Assembly: GCA_030998225.1 (NCBI GenBank)
Contig: JAPYXD010000677.1
Location: 14,817,501-14,881,500 of the forward strand
DNA from: Diplolepis rosae
Lineage: Eukaryota > Arthropoda > Insecta > Hymenoptera > Diplolepididae
Reading direction: 5' to 3'
DNA length: 64,000 bases
Part shown: in pieces, positions 45,301 to 53,456 of the stretch
Numbering within the stretch: position 1 is the stretch's first letter
Layout of the letters: each line of letters opens with the position of its first letter
Translations under genes and position numbers: made by a program
The notes under the pieces: model-generated
Seen by the model: only the letters and a program-made list of their open reading frames with translations
What the model was told of the DNA's origin: nothing
The model's database searches: none

Positions 45301-46287
45301 AAGTAATCAGTGAAATTTGACTGATTTACAGTAACCTCTTTTTAGCTATTTGAATCAAGCAAATTTCACTGATAATCAGTAGATTTTGACTGATTCAGAT
45401 TTAGAGAGTAATTTCAATCAGTAGATTTGTTTAAAAATTTTAATCAGTGGCTGAATGTTAGCTATGAATTAATTAATTAATTCTGATTTCTTACTTGATG
45501 TTAATAGGCATAACTGATTGTGTAGCTAAAATTTCGAATGAATTTTGAACATTATTTTGAAATGACCTTAACAATACGATTGATGAATTTGGCATGGTCA
45601 GGCTAACACCGTAACTGTGACGGTGTTAGCCTGACCATTTCAAAAGGGATATTCACACCCGAAATCCATTTAATTACCAGGAGAAACTAATTAGTTTGTT
45701 AAATTAACAATTCGAGTAGTTACATCAAGTAGTAAAATGGCAACTAACGAGGATGTGTTAAAAATGCTTACGAATAAATTAATTAGAATAACGATCGAAT
45801 GGACACTTACACTTGCTACTTAAACGTTACATAACAGTTCTGTGAAAATGTCACAAATCTTAAAGTGACAAAAAAATGTACGATCTGTAACAGTTTCTTT
45901 GCTGTTACAGCAAGTTTTTTGTCCCGTCACTGTGACACTTTGACATTTGTGACATTTTCATATAACTTTACGTTACAGTTACGTATCAACTGTGATTTTT
46001 TTAGTGAAAAACAATGTAGCTGAAAAAGTAAGACAAACTTTTGAAGACACTAAACCTCATAAAGATCGATTTGATTTCAGCCACAGTCCGAGGGAAAGTA
46101 CTCTTTCGGATACCGAGTGACTGATAAAGAATTTGGAAATGACTTTGGACACGAGGAGCGTCGGATTGACGATATTACAAGAGGACGATATCACGTGTTG
46201 CTTCCCGACGGAAGAATTCAGAACGTGAATTATCACGTTGACCATGATGGGTACCACGCAAAAGTAACTTATCACTATGACTACTGA
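32773..46287 (+). CDS. Gene 1: RR-type (pro-resilin-like) cuticular protein, whole gene span
   Basis: Four exons (32773-33301, 35132-35818, 38626-38918, 46081-46287) join in phases 1, 1 and 0 into 572 codons including the stop, 571 residues. Order: signal peptide 1-20 (cleavage after STVA), basic site KRKRR at 59-63, about 440 residues of polar, proline- and serine-containing low-complexity sequence without repeats or cysteines of note, and a C-terminal Rebers-Riddiford domain (about 508-571). Proteins with this domain bind chitin in the extracellular cuticle; GNDFGH and LLPDGR within it are wording typical of pro-resilin-like members. The role is structural by inference. Introns are 1.8, 2.8 and 7.2 kb and full of transposons. 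An extra exon within the last intron cannot be excluded. Confidence 0.85.
33358..34720. mobile_element. TTAA element filling intron 1 of gene 1
   Basis: Ends TTAACCCATTATTACCCAAG and CGGTAATAATGGGTTAA are inverses. Sub-blocks repeat: CACTGTCCAAACGAAAACAA near the left end occurs inverted twice on the right (about 34360 and 34650). It contains the dispersed repeat at 33989-34172 and a GC-rich patch at 33590-33740 with GACTGACTGACTGACTGG. It begins 56 bp after the exon A donor. Confidence 0.82.
33989..34172. repeat. Dispersed repeat, copy 2
   Basis: Second copy of the 30954-31140 repeat, nested within the TTAA element in intron 1. The shared text is nearly identical (GTTCTCCTTACAAGAA, AACTCTTTTGTTTGTT). 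Confidence 0.75.
34717..35071. mobile_element. TTAA element abutting the previous one in intron 1
   Basis: Ends TTAAGGAAATGTGATACTTA and AAGTATCACATGCCCTTAA are inverses, and an inner pair (AATTTGGGAAATGGTAGATA and TACTATTTCCCAAATTTTG) also folds. It shares the TTAA at 34717-34720 with the element on its left. It ends 60 bp before exon B. Confidence 0.85.
35132..35818 (+). CDS. Gene 1 exon B: low-complexity middle region
   Basis: The acceptor is TATTTCTTTAG ending 35131; TA joins the G of exon A to make a Val codon, followed by GVADNSELISGKE. Other AG choices nearby (35093, 35096) give the wrong phase and a stop, which fixes this start; the ATG at 35101 is therefore intronic. Content: Gln-rich SNVQQQQHRHF, FSRQNLIQLKAASDYQKALR, aromatic and proline-rich GQPPFRFNPAPINGISEVFH, and PTTIPTKG at the end. 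The donor AAAG|GTAATG is in phase 1. No known domain. Confidence 0.82.
35897..37066. mobile_element. GTGTGCA-ended element with TCGAATGTCGAATATTCGAC repeats
   Basis: AGAGGTGTGCAAAAAGATTC near the left end and GAATGCACACGTCT near the right end are an inverted pair of a type often seen at hAT-like element ends. Both ends are rich in words built from TTCGACATTCGA, TCGGATGTCG and their complements. The middle (36110-36660) is plain AT-rich sequence. The overlapping frames on both strands (up to 151 codons, with FDIRSAVRRMSNIRHP-like text) come from the repeat, not from a gene. It lies in intron 2 of gene 1. Confidence 0.7.
36721..37006. repeat. 148-bp tandem repeat, about two units
   Basis: CGCTTCGGATGTCGAATATT begins at 36721 and again at 36869, so the period is 148 bp, with nearly identical units (CGGACGGCCGATCGAATGTC in both). 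Each unit contains internal palindromes such as GAATATTCGACATTCGA. A related single stretch in the opposite orientation lies at 35930-36095. Confidence 0.88.
37157..37870. repeat. Palindrome in intron 2 of gene 1
   Basis: Arms of about 240 bp: ATGTTAAAATTTTTTCCTAG and GATGAAGTGTTTTTATCAA on the left face their inverses on the right (ACTTCATCTTGAGCTCG, TCTAGAGAAAAATTTTAACA). Inner words CCCCTAGATTCGTAA and TTACGAATCTAGGGG also pair. Non-coding, probably an inactive foldback or MITE. Confidence 0.8.
37871..38173. repeat. Left-truncated TTAAGGCCATGGATCAA element
   Basis: Shares AACAGAAAACGATAAAGAAC, GTTACAGTTAACTGCAGTTG, AAAAAAGTTATCTTACATGA and a right end TCACGTGGTCCGATTGATCC ... CCTTAA with the copies at 39085-39423 and 54233-54508. 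Its left end is cut off at the neighbouring palindrome. Confidence 0.7.
38626..38918 (+). CDS. Gene 1 exon C: acidic low-complexity region
   Basis: The acceptor CTTTTTTATCAG ends at 38625. AT completes an Asp codon with the G of exon B, then SIPVDEISSEFENEFVKPLP. The exon is rich in E, D, N and S (NIEDVDETNDSPTAINLFEN) and ends NYNRKNY at a consensus donor GTGAGT in phase 0, the phase required by the chitin-binding exon. The 97 residues act as a spacer before the domain; no motif is recognised. Confidence 0.8.
39085..39423. mobile_element. TAAGGC...GGCATTAA inverted-repeat element in intron 3
   Basis: TAAGGCTCTGAATCAACCAG and CTGGTTGATCCATGGCATTAA face each other, with CATGTGAC/GTCACGTG just inside. 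The arms pair through AAGTTATC and GAAGTTAACAGAC-like words. Same family as 54233-54508. Confidence 0.8.
39611..40215. mobile_element. TTAA element T3, right end truncated
   Basis: Begins TTAAGGTAGTTTTCATCCAC and follows the T1 copy closely until CCCTTCAATAATGTCAATAA, where it departs from the family before reaching ACTACCTTAA. Lies in intron 3 of gene 1. Confidence 0.82.
40216..41375. other. Intron 3 sequence without recognised elements
   Basis: 40240-40480 has many ATATTA-like words. 40700-41170 is a less AT-rich unique patch (AGCTGAGAGCCGAGTACAAT, GATTTGCACTAGCGCTTGTG). No exon in the phase of gene 1 was recognised. Confidence 0.35.
41424..41497 (-). pseudogene. tRNA-like module, left arm
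   Basis: On the minus strand: GCCTGTG, A box TAGCTCAGTGG (41490-41480), TTAGAGCA, an anticodon arm TCGA-CCGGCAA-TCGA, and a T arm CTGGG-CTCGAAT-CCCAG with B box GGCTCGAATCC (41447-41437). D and T arms can fold. The 7-bp acceptor stem cannot (GCCTGTG against GCAGTCG) and position 33 is C instead of T, so this is a tRNA-derived sequence, not a working tRNA gene. It could still bind TFIIIC. Confidence 0.75.
41601..41675 (+). pseudogene. tRNA-like module, right arm
   Basis: On the plus strand: GCCTGTG, A box TAGCTTAGTGG (41607-41617), TTAGAGCAGTCGACCGGCAA, B box GGCTCGAAACC (41650-41660). It differs from the left-arm module by single substitutions (C to T in the A box, T to A in the B box). The acceptor stem is likewise unpaired. 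The T run TCTTTTTTCTG just after it (41679 on) could terminate Pol III. Confidence 0.75.
41930..42303. repeat. CGGATA(G/A)-rich repeat, left part
   Basis: Recurrent words such as GAGCCGGATAGGATCCGATA, ACCCTGATAAGACCC, TATCCGGG and ATACGAAATTGTCTG. The same vocabulary resumes at 44575-44885, so the mariner between them was inserted into this repeat. Non-coding. Confidence 0.65.
42307..42726 (-). pseudogene. Mariner catalytic core with Asn in place of the third Asp
   Basis: From 42726 down: MDETWIYRYTLETKEQSKQW (first catalytic Asp), KAMVTVFWDARGIIYIDYLE and KGQSITGAYNALLLHRLSEE. A frameshift follows, then KKKILFHQDNAWVHTCAVSM (second Asp), SYSPDLAPSNFFIFPNLKKW. In the last motif the usual LAPSD reads LAPSN, so the third catalytic residue is lost. 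Together with the frameshift, this copy is inactive. Confidence 0.87.
42755..43966. mobile_element. CACGG-ended inverted-repeat element within the mariner
   Basis: Left CACGGGAAAGGAACTCGGCA and right TGCCAAGTTCCTTTTCCGTG are inverses, extended over about 100 bp (GACGGTGGCATCACGAGCCC, AACTGCCACATTTTGGAGGG and their complements). The arms are distinctly GC-rich. CA follows or precedes each end and may be part of a target duplication. A hairpin built on CTTGGAAGGTTACGAGC lies at 42858-42925. A further element is inserted at 42932-43865. Confidence 0.85.
42932..43865. mobile_element. CACAGAGAG-ended element, third nesting layer
   Basis: CACAGAGAGAAATAAGTCGT and GAATTTCTCTCTGTG are inverted ends, each followed inside by GTGGTTAC/GTAACCAA and several CTGGTTA(C/T)...AACCAG words. 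The sequence TTCACA|AGTAGCGCC of the surrounding element continues on both sides. About 934 bp; the 105-codon frame at 43268-43585 shows no domain. Confidence 0.82.
43970..44312 (-). pseudogene. Mariner N-terminal domain of the same split copy
   Basis: From an ATG at 44312: DDVHGTSAPVFAIVYNWVHR, FKRGPTSTKDEHRLGRPVEV, TTPEMIDKIHHTFLSDRLIK, then a helix region and KLGVEKILIRWVPRLLSEKN, RVLDSEAILAIFRRNP. This is the two-helix DNA-binding part and linker. The frame then runs into the inserted element (43966 and below). It would join the core at DETWIY on the other side. Confidence 0.87.
44575..44885. repeat. CGGATA(G/A)-rich repeat, right part
   Basis: Continuation of the 41930-42303 repeat: GATAAGACCCGTATATGAAA, GGATAGGATCGGATAAGACC and ATCCGGGTTCTATCCGG. 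Three near-repeats of about 60 bp are seen. Confidence 0.65.
45040..45105 (-). repeat. Degenerate tRNA-like fragment
   Basis: TTTCTGTGAAAAAAGGAACG, CTTCCACTCCGCTGAGTATC and GAGCCCAGGACCTTTGATTA parallel the flank, T arm and variable region of the module at 41401-41460, with many changes. The A-box half is absent. Confidence 0.55.
45136..45408. mobile_element. CTCTCTAAATC MITE, TA-flanked copy in intron 3
   Basis: TA, then CCCTCTAAATCTGAATCAGT, is mirrored by ACTGATTCAGATTTAGAGAG, then TA (45409-45410). 273 bp, built of CACTGATTCATCAGTG-type palindromes. Non-coding. Confidence 0.88.
45595..45637. repeat. Perfect 18-bp hairpin in intron 3
   Basis: TGGTCAGGCTAACACCGT (45595-45612), loop AACTGTG, then its exact complement ACGGTGTTAGCCTGACCA (45620-45637). 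It is GC-rich in an AT-rich intron and lies about 440 bp before the chitin-binding exon. Confidence 0.9.
45823..45998. mobile_element. Short MITE with GTTACATAACAG...GTTACAG ends
   Basis: CGTTACATAACAGTTCTGTG and AAAATGTCACAAAT on the left face ATTTGTGACATTTTC and TATAACTTTACGTTACAG on the right. About 170 bp, directly upstream of the last exon of gene 1. Confidence 0.7.
46081..46287 (+). CDS. Gene 1 exon D: Rebers-Riddiford chitin-binding domain
   Basis: The acceptor TTGATTTCAG ends at 46080; the exon starts in phase 0 and encodes PQSEGKYSFGYRVTDKEFGN, DFGHEERRIDDITRGRYHVL, LPDGRIQNVNYHVDHDGYHA and KVTYHYDY before TGA. The spaced aromatics (Y, F, Y), G-x-Y-x-V-L-L-P-D-G-R and D-G-Y-x-A-x-V match the RR consensus that binds chitin. 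GNDFGH-E resembles pro-resilin-type RR sequences. The protein ends 5 residues after the domain. Confidence 0.93.
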   Translation, partial: PQSEGKYSFGYRVTDKEFGNDFGHEERRIDDITRGRYHVLLPDGRIQNVNYHVDHDGYHAKVTYHYDY

Positions 46288-46650
46288 TGATAATTTCCTT
46301 CATATTCATCAACTTCCTCCTCATATTACTCTCTCCAATTTCTTAGATTGGAATTCTGCCTCTGATGAGAAATACTCGTACTTCTCTATTGGAGTGAAAT
46401 TTCACCCTTTTGGAATCAGAAGTGAGGATCTTCAATAATGAGTGGCTAACTTTTGACTTCAAACGAGTGAAATTTCACTCGAAGAAATTCAAAGAGTAGT
46501 AAAATTAAAAAATCAATTGCGTTGATTTTTATCAAAATAGTTCTTGAAGTTTGTATAACATAGATACTATTCAATTTCGTTTTCATGAAATCAGGTTTCA
46601 ATTGAATTCTATGGTATATCATTAATATTATTATTTTGTGGAATCCACTA

Positions 46651-46924
46651 CACTCTCTAAATCTGAATCAGTTAAATTTTTACTGATTGAATCAGTGATT
46701 TTCATTTTCACTGATTCACCAGTTAAAAAATATATTTCAATGTTAAGTCAGTTGATTATCACTAATTGAATCAGTGGAAAAAATATTTTCACTGTTAAAT
46801 CAGTTAAATTTCACTGAAGTAGTCAGTGGAATCTGACTGATTTACAGTAACCTCTTGTTAGCTATTTGAATCAGTCAAATTTCACTGATAATCAGTAAAT
46901 TTTTACTGATTCATATTTAGAGAG
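46651..46924. mobile_element. CTCTCTAAATC MITE downstream of gene 1
   Basis: CACTCTCTAAATCTGAATCA is mirrored by ACTGATTCATATTTAGAGAG. 274 bp. The right flanking TA has mutated (CA). Internal text matches the 45136 and 52377 copies. Confidence 0.85.
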
Positions 46925-47113
46925 CACATTTGTAGTTATTTTTTGAAAACTATTTAATTCTATTTTTATCTAGTTTTCTACTTAAAATTGTTACTTTTTT
47001 TTTATTGACCAGGTCCTAATAATGCGAATTTAATTGTAAGTTTAATTCTATATCAAAAGGAAGAAATCGTTATATTTCTTCAAAAAAGTGCAATCAAAAC
47101 GACCTCATTGTGC

Positions 47114-47119
47114 AATAAA
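47114..47119 (+). terminator. Possible polyadenylation signal of gene 1
   Basis: AATAAA at 47114-47119 is the first such hexamer noticed downstream of the gene 1 stop, about 830 bp away. The CTCTCTAAATC MITE at 46651-46924 would then lie in the 3' untranslated region. Weak evidence. Confidence 0.25.
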
Positions 47120-47428
47120 ACTACGATTAAATACTACAGTTAAGGCTTAGAGTATAATAATTTAGTTTTAATCAAATTGTTTATATATCATACATGTGCA
47201 ATATATTTTCAATTTATATTTAATAATAGTGGAAGACTTGCGAGTTGATTTTTCATGTTTAATTGGTCGAATTATGCAAGTTAGTCATATTTGAAAATTT
47301 TTTCATATTTCTAGTGAATACAGTATCTAAAAAGCTCTGCTTCTTTCGAATTATTTCTAAATTCAAATATCTATAAAATCAAAATGAAAAAGGGTCAATA
47401 AGTCCCGTTTTTATTGTTCCGTATTGTA
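47120..47428. other. Intergenic sequence
   Basis: Nothing recognised; AT-rich with several ATATTT words. Confidence 0.4.
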
Positions 47429-47430
47429 TA

Positions 47431-48491
47431 TGGGTCATTCCATATTAGATTGACAGTCGATGTCGCAACATTGAACGAGATAATTTTTTTTCGGTTCTTT
47501 ATCAACAATAAATAGACACGTATTTTTTTGTTTGGCCAAAAAAAATTTTTTTACAAGTATACGATTTTTCGAATTTTCTAAGAAATTATATTTTCGACAT
47601 AGCAAGCGCATTTTCAAGCCTGTTTATCTTGAAAACAATTGTTCGCACGAAAAATTTTCCACATTATGAAAATTAGGGTTTTGACTCTTCTTTACAGAGA
47701 TTGTTGCGAAAAAATTGTTTAAATATTTTTTAACATACAAAAGTAAATAAATAAACGCAAAATCGTTTTTTCCAAATTTGGACCCTTTCGAAATTTTTTT
47801 TTCGTGGATTTAGATTCTTTGAAGTCTGTTATAAAATATGACGATTGAACCAAAATGGCTGGATCATTGATTCGGAAGTTATGGAATTTTAAAGAGCCTC
47901 GCGCAATCCGGGCGCTTCTACACGCGGCGAGCGTTTACCTCTACTTTTAGCGCTAATAACTTACCCCTGGTAAAACGCTCGCCACGTGTGGAAGCGCCCG
48001 GATTGTGCGCGAGCCAGCGCGAGGCTCTTCAAAATTCCATAACTTCCGAATCAACGATCCAGCTATTTTGATTCAATCGTCATATTTTATAACAGACTTC
48101 AAAGAATCTAAATCCACGAAAAAAAAAATTCGAAAGGGGCCAAATTTGGAAAAAACCGATTTTGCGTTTATTTCTTTACTTTTGTATGTTAAAAATTATA
48201 TAAACCTTTTTTTCGCAACAATCTCTGTAAAGAAGAGTAAAAACCCTAATTTTCGTAATTTGGAAAATTTTTCGTGCGGACAATTGTTTTCAAGATAAAC
48301 AGGCTTGAAAGTGCGCTTGCTATGTCGAAAATATCATTTCTTAGAAAATTCGAAAAATCGTATACTTGTAAAAAAATTTTTTTTGGCCAAACAAAAAAAT
48401 ACGTGTCTATTTATTGTTGATAAAGAACCGAAAAAAAATTATCACGTTCAAATCTGCGACATCAACTGTCAATCTAATATGGAATGACCCA
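47431..48491. mobile_element. Near-perfect 1.06-kb palindrome flanked by TA
   Basis: TGGGTCATTCCATATTAGAT at 47431 and its inverse ATCTAATATGGAATGACCCA ending at 48491, with TA on both sides. The arms match almost base for base over about 510 bp to a GC-rich centre (CGGGCGCTTC-ACACG, GGCGAGCGTTTACC) with a loop of about 25 bp near 47955. Frames at 47435-47617 (minus) and 48305-48487 (plus) are mirror translations of the arms, not genes. Confidence 0.93.
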
Positions 48492-49478
48492 TATATTCTT
48501 TGAATGAATAAAAACACCAAATGATATAAACAATCCAAAAAGGTCGCAATGTTATCAGTATTAAAATTTTAGGATATCATAGTTTATTTCCTAAAAACTA
48601 CTTTTTTAAGTAAATAAAAAGACAGCCCTTATTGAAACTCTTTCATTTCTTTGCACTATTTTAATTTACTGCTGTGCAATGAAAGGAAACATACTGACAT
48701 AATTACATACGTTGTTATTCAAGTATAACATTATTCATTTCAAATTCATTTATTCTTCCAATGTATTTTCCTTTCATGAAAAATTTGTAATAAAACTTGA
48801 ATGTTCGCGAAGATAAGGAAGTAATGTTATGCGATCATCTTGACACGACATTTTATTCACTATATTGTTTAATCATAATCTGCATTTTTCGCGTGTTCTT
48901 CAGCAAATCATGCAACCAACCCTCATTTCCATGAACGTGTACGCATTATTCGAAACGATCTGATCTCCCCTTTACACTCTTAGTGTTTCGCATTAAATTA
49001 TGAATAACTCCGGCATGCTTAGTAAAGAAATACTATCTTGAAGAATCGCAATCGTGAGAAGATTATCAGTAACTGGGGCACGAAGTCTAGAATAAATTTC
49101 AAGCACATCTTTTTTACTGATGTTTATGCACTTGGGATAATAACTGACCTAACCTTACGCACTGCAGAAAAATCTGCAAACCAATCGCTCACGTAACTTT
49201 ATAACCCATGTCGATTATTTATTATAAGAGAAAGGCAGAATATTCTGTGATATTCTTATGCCATTATTCCCATGTAACTTTCCAAAACGAATTTTGCAAC
49301 GTCGTATTATCTATTTATATTTTTTGATTAATTTTATTCAAAAGAATGTTACTCTTTTGTAAGATGAATAATACTGGAAGTTCTGAAATGGAAAAATTGT
49401 ATGTTTAGAATGAATTTGCAAAATACCATAAAATTGAATGCATGAAAATACCAAAATGTGAACATTTTCTCTGAAATA
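48492..49478. other. Intergenic sequence
   Basis: 48850-49270 is repeat-free and GC-richer (ACTCCGGCATGCTTAG, CAGTAACTGGGGCACGAAGT). It could be regulatory. No gene recognised. Confidence 0.4.
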
Positions 49479-50309
49479 GACTCAGAAAAAAGTCTGGTTA
49501 AAAAAATCAGAATCCCGGTTATTTCAACCGGAAAAAAATGTTGCGGAGAGCCGTATTAGTAATTCCGGTTAAAAATTTTAGAAATTCTAGTAAAAACTTG
49601 TCGGTTGTTTTGATCTGGTACTTCAGTTAATGTAATGAAATTTTCTAGTTGATATCACGGTAATTTTTCAAGTAGAAAATTTCTCGTTATATTCATGGTT
49701 ATATTCCGGTAAATTGAATTGTATTGTGATGATTTTATTTAATTAATTTTCCTTGTCGACGTTTCGACCAAGTATTTGGTCCCCCTCGAGACTACAAAAA
49801 ATAATAAAAAATATAATTTATAAAGATTGTAAAAGTAATTCGTTTTTCACATTTGAAAAATTATTAGTGAATAAAGTTGTTTTGTAGATATATTGTAAAA
49901 GGATTGAAAAAAGAAATTAAAAATAGAGAATAACATACCTTAAAAAGTTTTACTGTATGTAAGAAAACAGAAAATCCATTTTTTTAAATGTCAATATTTA
50001 AAACAGTATATCTCAAAATTTCCTTGAATTGGATCAAAAATAATAAGTTTTTCTATATTTGAAACTAATTTTTTGTGGAAAAAACTTTTCATTGTTAATT
50101 ACAGAAATGGAGTTTAACTGAAACTACTTTTACTATATCTTCCTCTAACATTAACTGGAATAATAATACCAGTATATATAACCAGAATTTTGTAACGATA
50201 ATAATTTAAAAAATTTTCTGTTGAAATTAACTAAAAGTTTAGTCATTTTAACCGGGAAATTTTTAACCGATTAGCTTTAGTAAATTTAACCGAACCTTTT
50301 TCCTGAGTG
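49479..50309. mobile_element. GACTCAG...CTGAGTG inverted-repeat element
   Basis: TA, GACTCAGAAAAAAGTCTGGT and CCGAACCTTTTTCCTGAGTG, TA. Internal words GGTTATTTCAACCGG and AACCGGGAAATTTTTAACCG repeat inversely. A GC-rich patch CCTTGTCGACGTTTCGACCA lies at 49750. 831 bp, non-coding. Confidence 0.75.
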
Positions 50310-50311
50310 TA

Positions 50312-50850
50312 GATATTAATATTATTATTAAAGAGCTATTTTGGAAGAGAAAAGATTATTTTACATGAAAAAAATTTGAAACACAGAAAAATAATTTCAT
50401 TAATAAATTTTATTTTTGATTATTTTCTTATCGCTTCTTACCAAATTTAAAATAATTATTCTTAATCTAATAAATCATGAATCATTTTATCAGAGAAAAG
50501 ATTTCCCACAACTTCACCGTTTCTGATTTTTAAAAATAATTTCTTTAATGGCTGAAACCATTAAAAAAACATTTTCCAAAACGAAATTTTTATAAACAAA
50601 TTGCTGAATTTGATAATAATTTATTAATTTTCGAAAATTGGAAATGGTTAAGTTGTAGGGAATCTTTTTCTTGAAAAAGTGATTTGTAATTTATTAAAAT
50701 CGCATAATTTTTTAAAATTTGGTGAGAAGTGATAAGAAAAAAAGGTGGGACAAAAATAAAATTTATTAATAAAATTATTTTTCTGTATTTCAAATTTCTT
50801 TTTAATCTATTTTTGCCTGAGGTCTAATTTTCGTGGATCAACTACCTTAA
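50312..50850. mobile_element. TTAA element T4, left end truncated
   Basis: Starts inside the family sequence (AATATTATTATTAAAGAGCT) right after the previous element and ends GTGGATCAACTACCTTAA. The first 40 bp of the family are missing. Confidence 0.82.
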
Positions 50851-52374
50851 GCTTTAATTAAATACAAATCAGGGTTGAGGCATCAAAGTTTCTTCATACA
50901 TTATAACATTTTTTCTACTCCCAAGAAAATGTTAGCTTACTCTTTATCTTTCCTTGAGTTTTCTTGTTAGAAATTTTTTTAAAAATATCTTTTAGACTCG
51001 CATGAATCGAATTTTAAGTTAGTACTAATAAATCTTTTAAACTCATTAATGGAGGGATGATAAAGAGTATCCTTAAGATTCGAGATGAGTCAAAGTAGGG
51101 TGCTATAACTAACAACAACGATTAATTGAAGCTTAAACGTCTGAGTTAATTATTGTTAGTTAAGTAGATACGTCACTCTCTCTAAGGCCAAGGAAAACTT
51201 ATCCGATTTGCAAACTGTCGACTGCCATCTGGCAAAGTTTTAATTGATCCTAACTTAAAAGATGTGAATCACAAACTCATCTTAGGGATCCTTTGCTCTC
51301 AACGATTACATACAATTTTTGTGATTATGCGTAATAAGCCATTATATCAGGTCTTGAATTAAGAATGTACTTTTTTGTGTAGAAACTTGGAGGATGATTA
51401 TTATAGTTAATTGGAGAATGTCTAATGAGTACTAGAAAAAATTATCTAGATCTGTTGTAATATTTATTATGTTCCTTTATGTTACGGGTTTATACAAGTA
51501 GAGATTTAAATCTGCTCATTTTAAGTATTATTTTTGTTATTTGACTTTAAGTACTTTTTATTAAACGTTACTAGATGTACAGCGTCTTCTCTTATATGAG
51601 GAGTTTGCATATTCTTCTTCGAATTAATTTAAGTCCACTAAAATATACGTCAAAAAATTTGTATTCCAGTTCGTATTCAAATAAACTCAATTTATAAATA
51701 TTCAGAATAAAAGTTTCATACTCATATTTCCTTTTCAAATAATCTAACATTTGTTTGTGTATTTTAATTTATACATTTTTGGTGCCTGACTGAGAAGTAA
51801 TGCGAATGTGTGAGTTGAAAAAAAGTGAAAGTATTTCGTTAAATTAAACTCCCTATGGTTTATTTCACTCAAGTTTTTCGTATGAAAGCATCGGCTTTGA
51901 TTAAATTGGACTCCAAGATGGTATCTTGAATTAAGTTTGACTCTATTTACTTATAATTACACGCAACTTGCACAATACTACGCTTTACATTTCGCAAGTA
52001 GGACCATATAATACTGCGATTTTAGAAAGATTACATCCAAATTGCAGCACGGATTTCTATTTTCGTATATACTAAAAAGAAATGTTCTGATATTAAGTTT
52101 AAGGAGAGCAGACCAGTTTGAATGAGTCTATATTCGCCATGTTAACTTGGGTACAATTTTCTCAAGAACCATTTAAAATACAGAGATGAAATTTTACCCC
52201 CTTTATAAATGAGTCTTTTTACACATTCAGACCAGTGGTATTTTTGATATCTTATTAAGTTTTTAATTTATGATGTTTTTCAATACGCTTTTTAAAAGCT
52301 AATATAATTATAGGAAAGTAAATCATAAAATAAAAATTTCTACGTGTTTTAGGAAATGCTCTGGTGTAAATGTG
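50851..52374. other. Intergenic sequence
   Basis: 51000-51330 and 51780-52050 are less repetitive. No exon or RNA gene was recognised. Confidence 0.4.
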
Positions 52375-52376
52375 TA

Positions 52377-52639
52377 CTCTCTAAATCTGAATCAGTCAAA
52401 TTTTCACTGATTGAATCAGTGATTTGCCTTTTCACTGATTCATCAGTGAAAAATAGATTTTCAACTGTTAAATCAGTTAATTTTCACTGATTCATCAGTG
52501 AAAAAAATATTAATCACTTCAATTTTAACTGAAGTAATCAGTGAAATTTGACTGATTTACAGTAACCTCTTTTTAGCTATTTGAATCAGTCAAATTTCAC
52601 TGATAATCAGTAGATTTTGACTGATTCAAATTTAGAGAG
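52377..52639. mobile_element. CTCTCTAAATC MITE, best copy
   Basis: CTCTCTAAATCTGAATCAGT and ACTGATTCAAATTTAGAGAG with TA on both sides (52375-52376 and 52640-52641). 263 bp. Internal CACTGATTCATCAGTG palindromes occur twice. Confidence 0.92.
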
Positions 52640-52641
52640 TA

Positions 52642-53456
52642 TGGTAATGACTTTAATGAATGATAAAAATGTCATTACTGTAGCAATAGTACGTTTTGAA
52701 AACAATTTACCTCTGTATATTATATATTCAACTGTCAGAAAACCAAGAAGAAAGTGAACATACGTTTTTGGTAGTGTCGAAATAAAAATCAAAATCCATT
52801 ATGTTATATATCAATGTAATGAGAAAATATTGAGCTATCTAAAAATATAAGAAACGAGAAATCTGTAATAATTCGATTTTACTGTTAATATATCTTTACG
52901 GCATTTTCGAACTTCGAATTCTCATTCTTTATTTACGAGCCAATTAACTGTCGCTTTTAAATTCTATTAATTTTTCCTAAAACGTTTCATATATGTATAT
53001 CGTGCAAAGGTAATGTTAATTAATTTAAATTGATTTTATGTAAGACATTGATGAAAATTATGACGCGACCGTGTTGGATCATGTAACAATTGAATTAAGC
53101 TTAAGGTTTACAATTGTATTATGCAAATTGGAATCGATCCTTGATAATACCTAAATTAAAATAACATCTACAAAAAAACTACATTTCTGCTATTTTCTTT
53201 CAATAAGTACTCTTATAAATACATAAAAAATACAAAGAGAAAAGATATGCTACTCGTTTAGTGTAAGGATGCTTATCTCTATTCTAAGAATTAAATACGA
53301 GTTACCATTTTAATTTTACCCAGTACAGTACAGATTGCAATCACTACATAGAATATAGTAACCCTTTTAATACTGTGTTCGTAAATGCTCTAGGCATTTT
53401 GATAGTAATCCCCACACGCAGAAAAAAAAATTGTAAAATTTAGAATATATTCGTTA
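52642..53456. other. Intergenic sequence
   Basis: Nothing recognised. A CACACGCAGAAAAAAAAATT near 53413 looks like a solitary MITE end. Confidence 0.4.

Noticed and set aside
47435..48487. Pair of 60-codon frames with nearly the same protein on opposite strands
   Set aside because: They are mirror images produced by the 1.06-kb palindrome and end within its termini.
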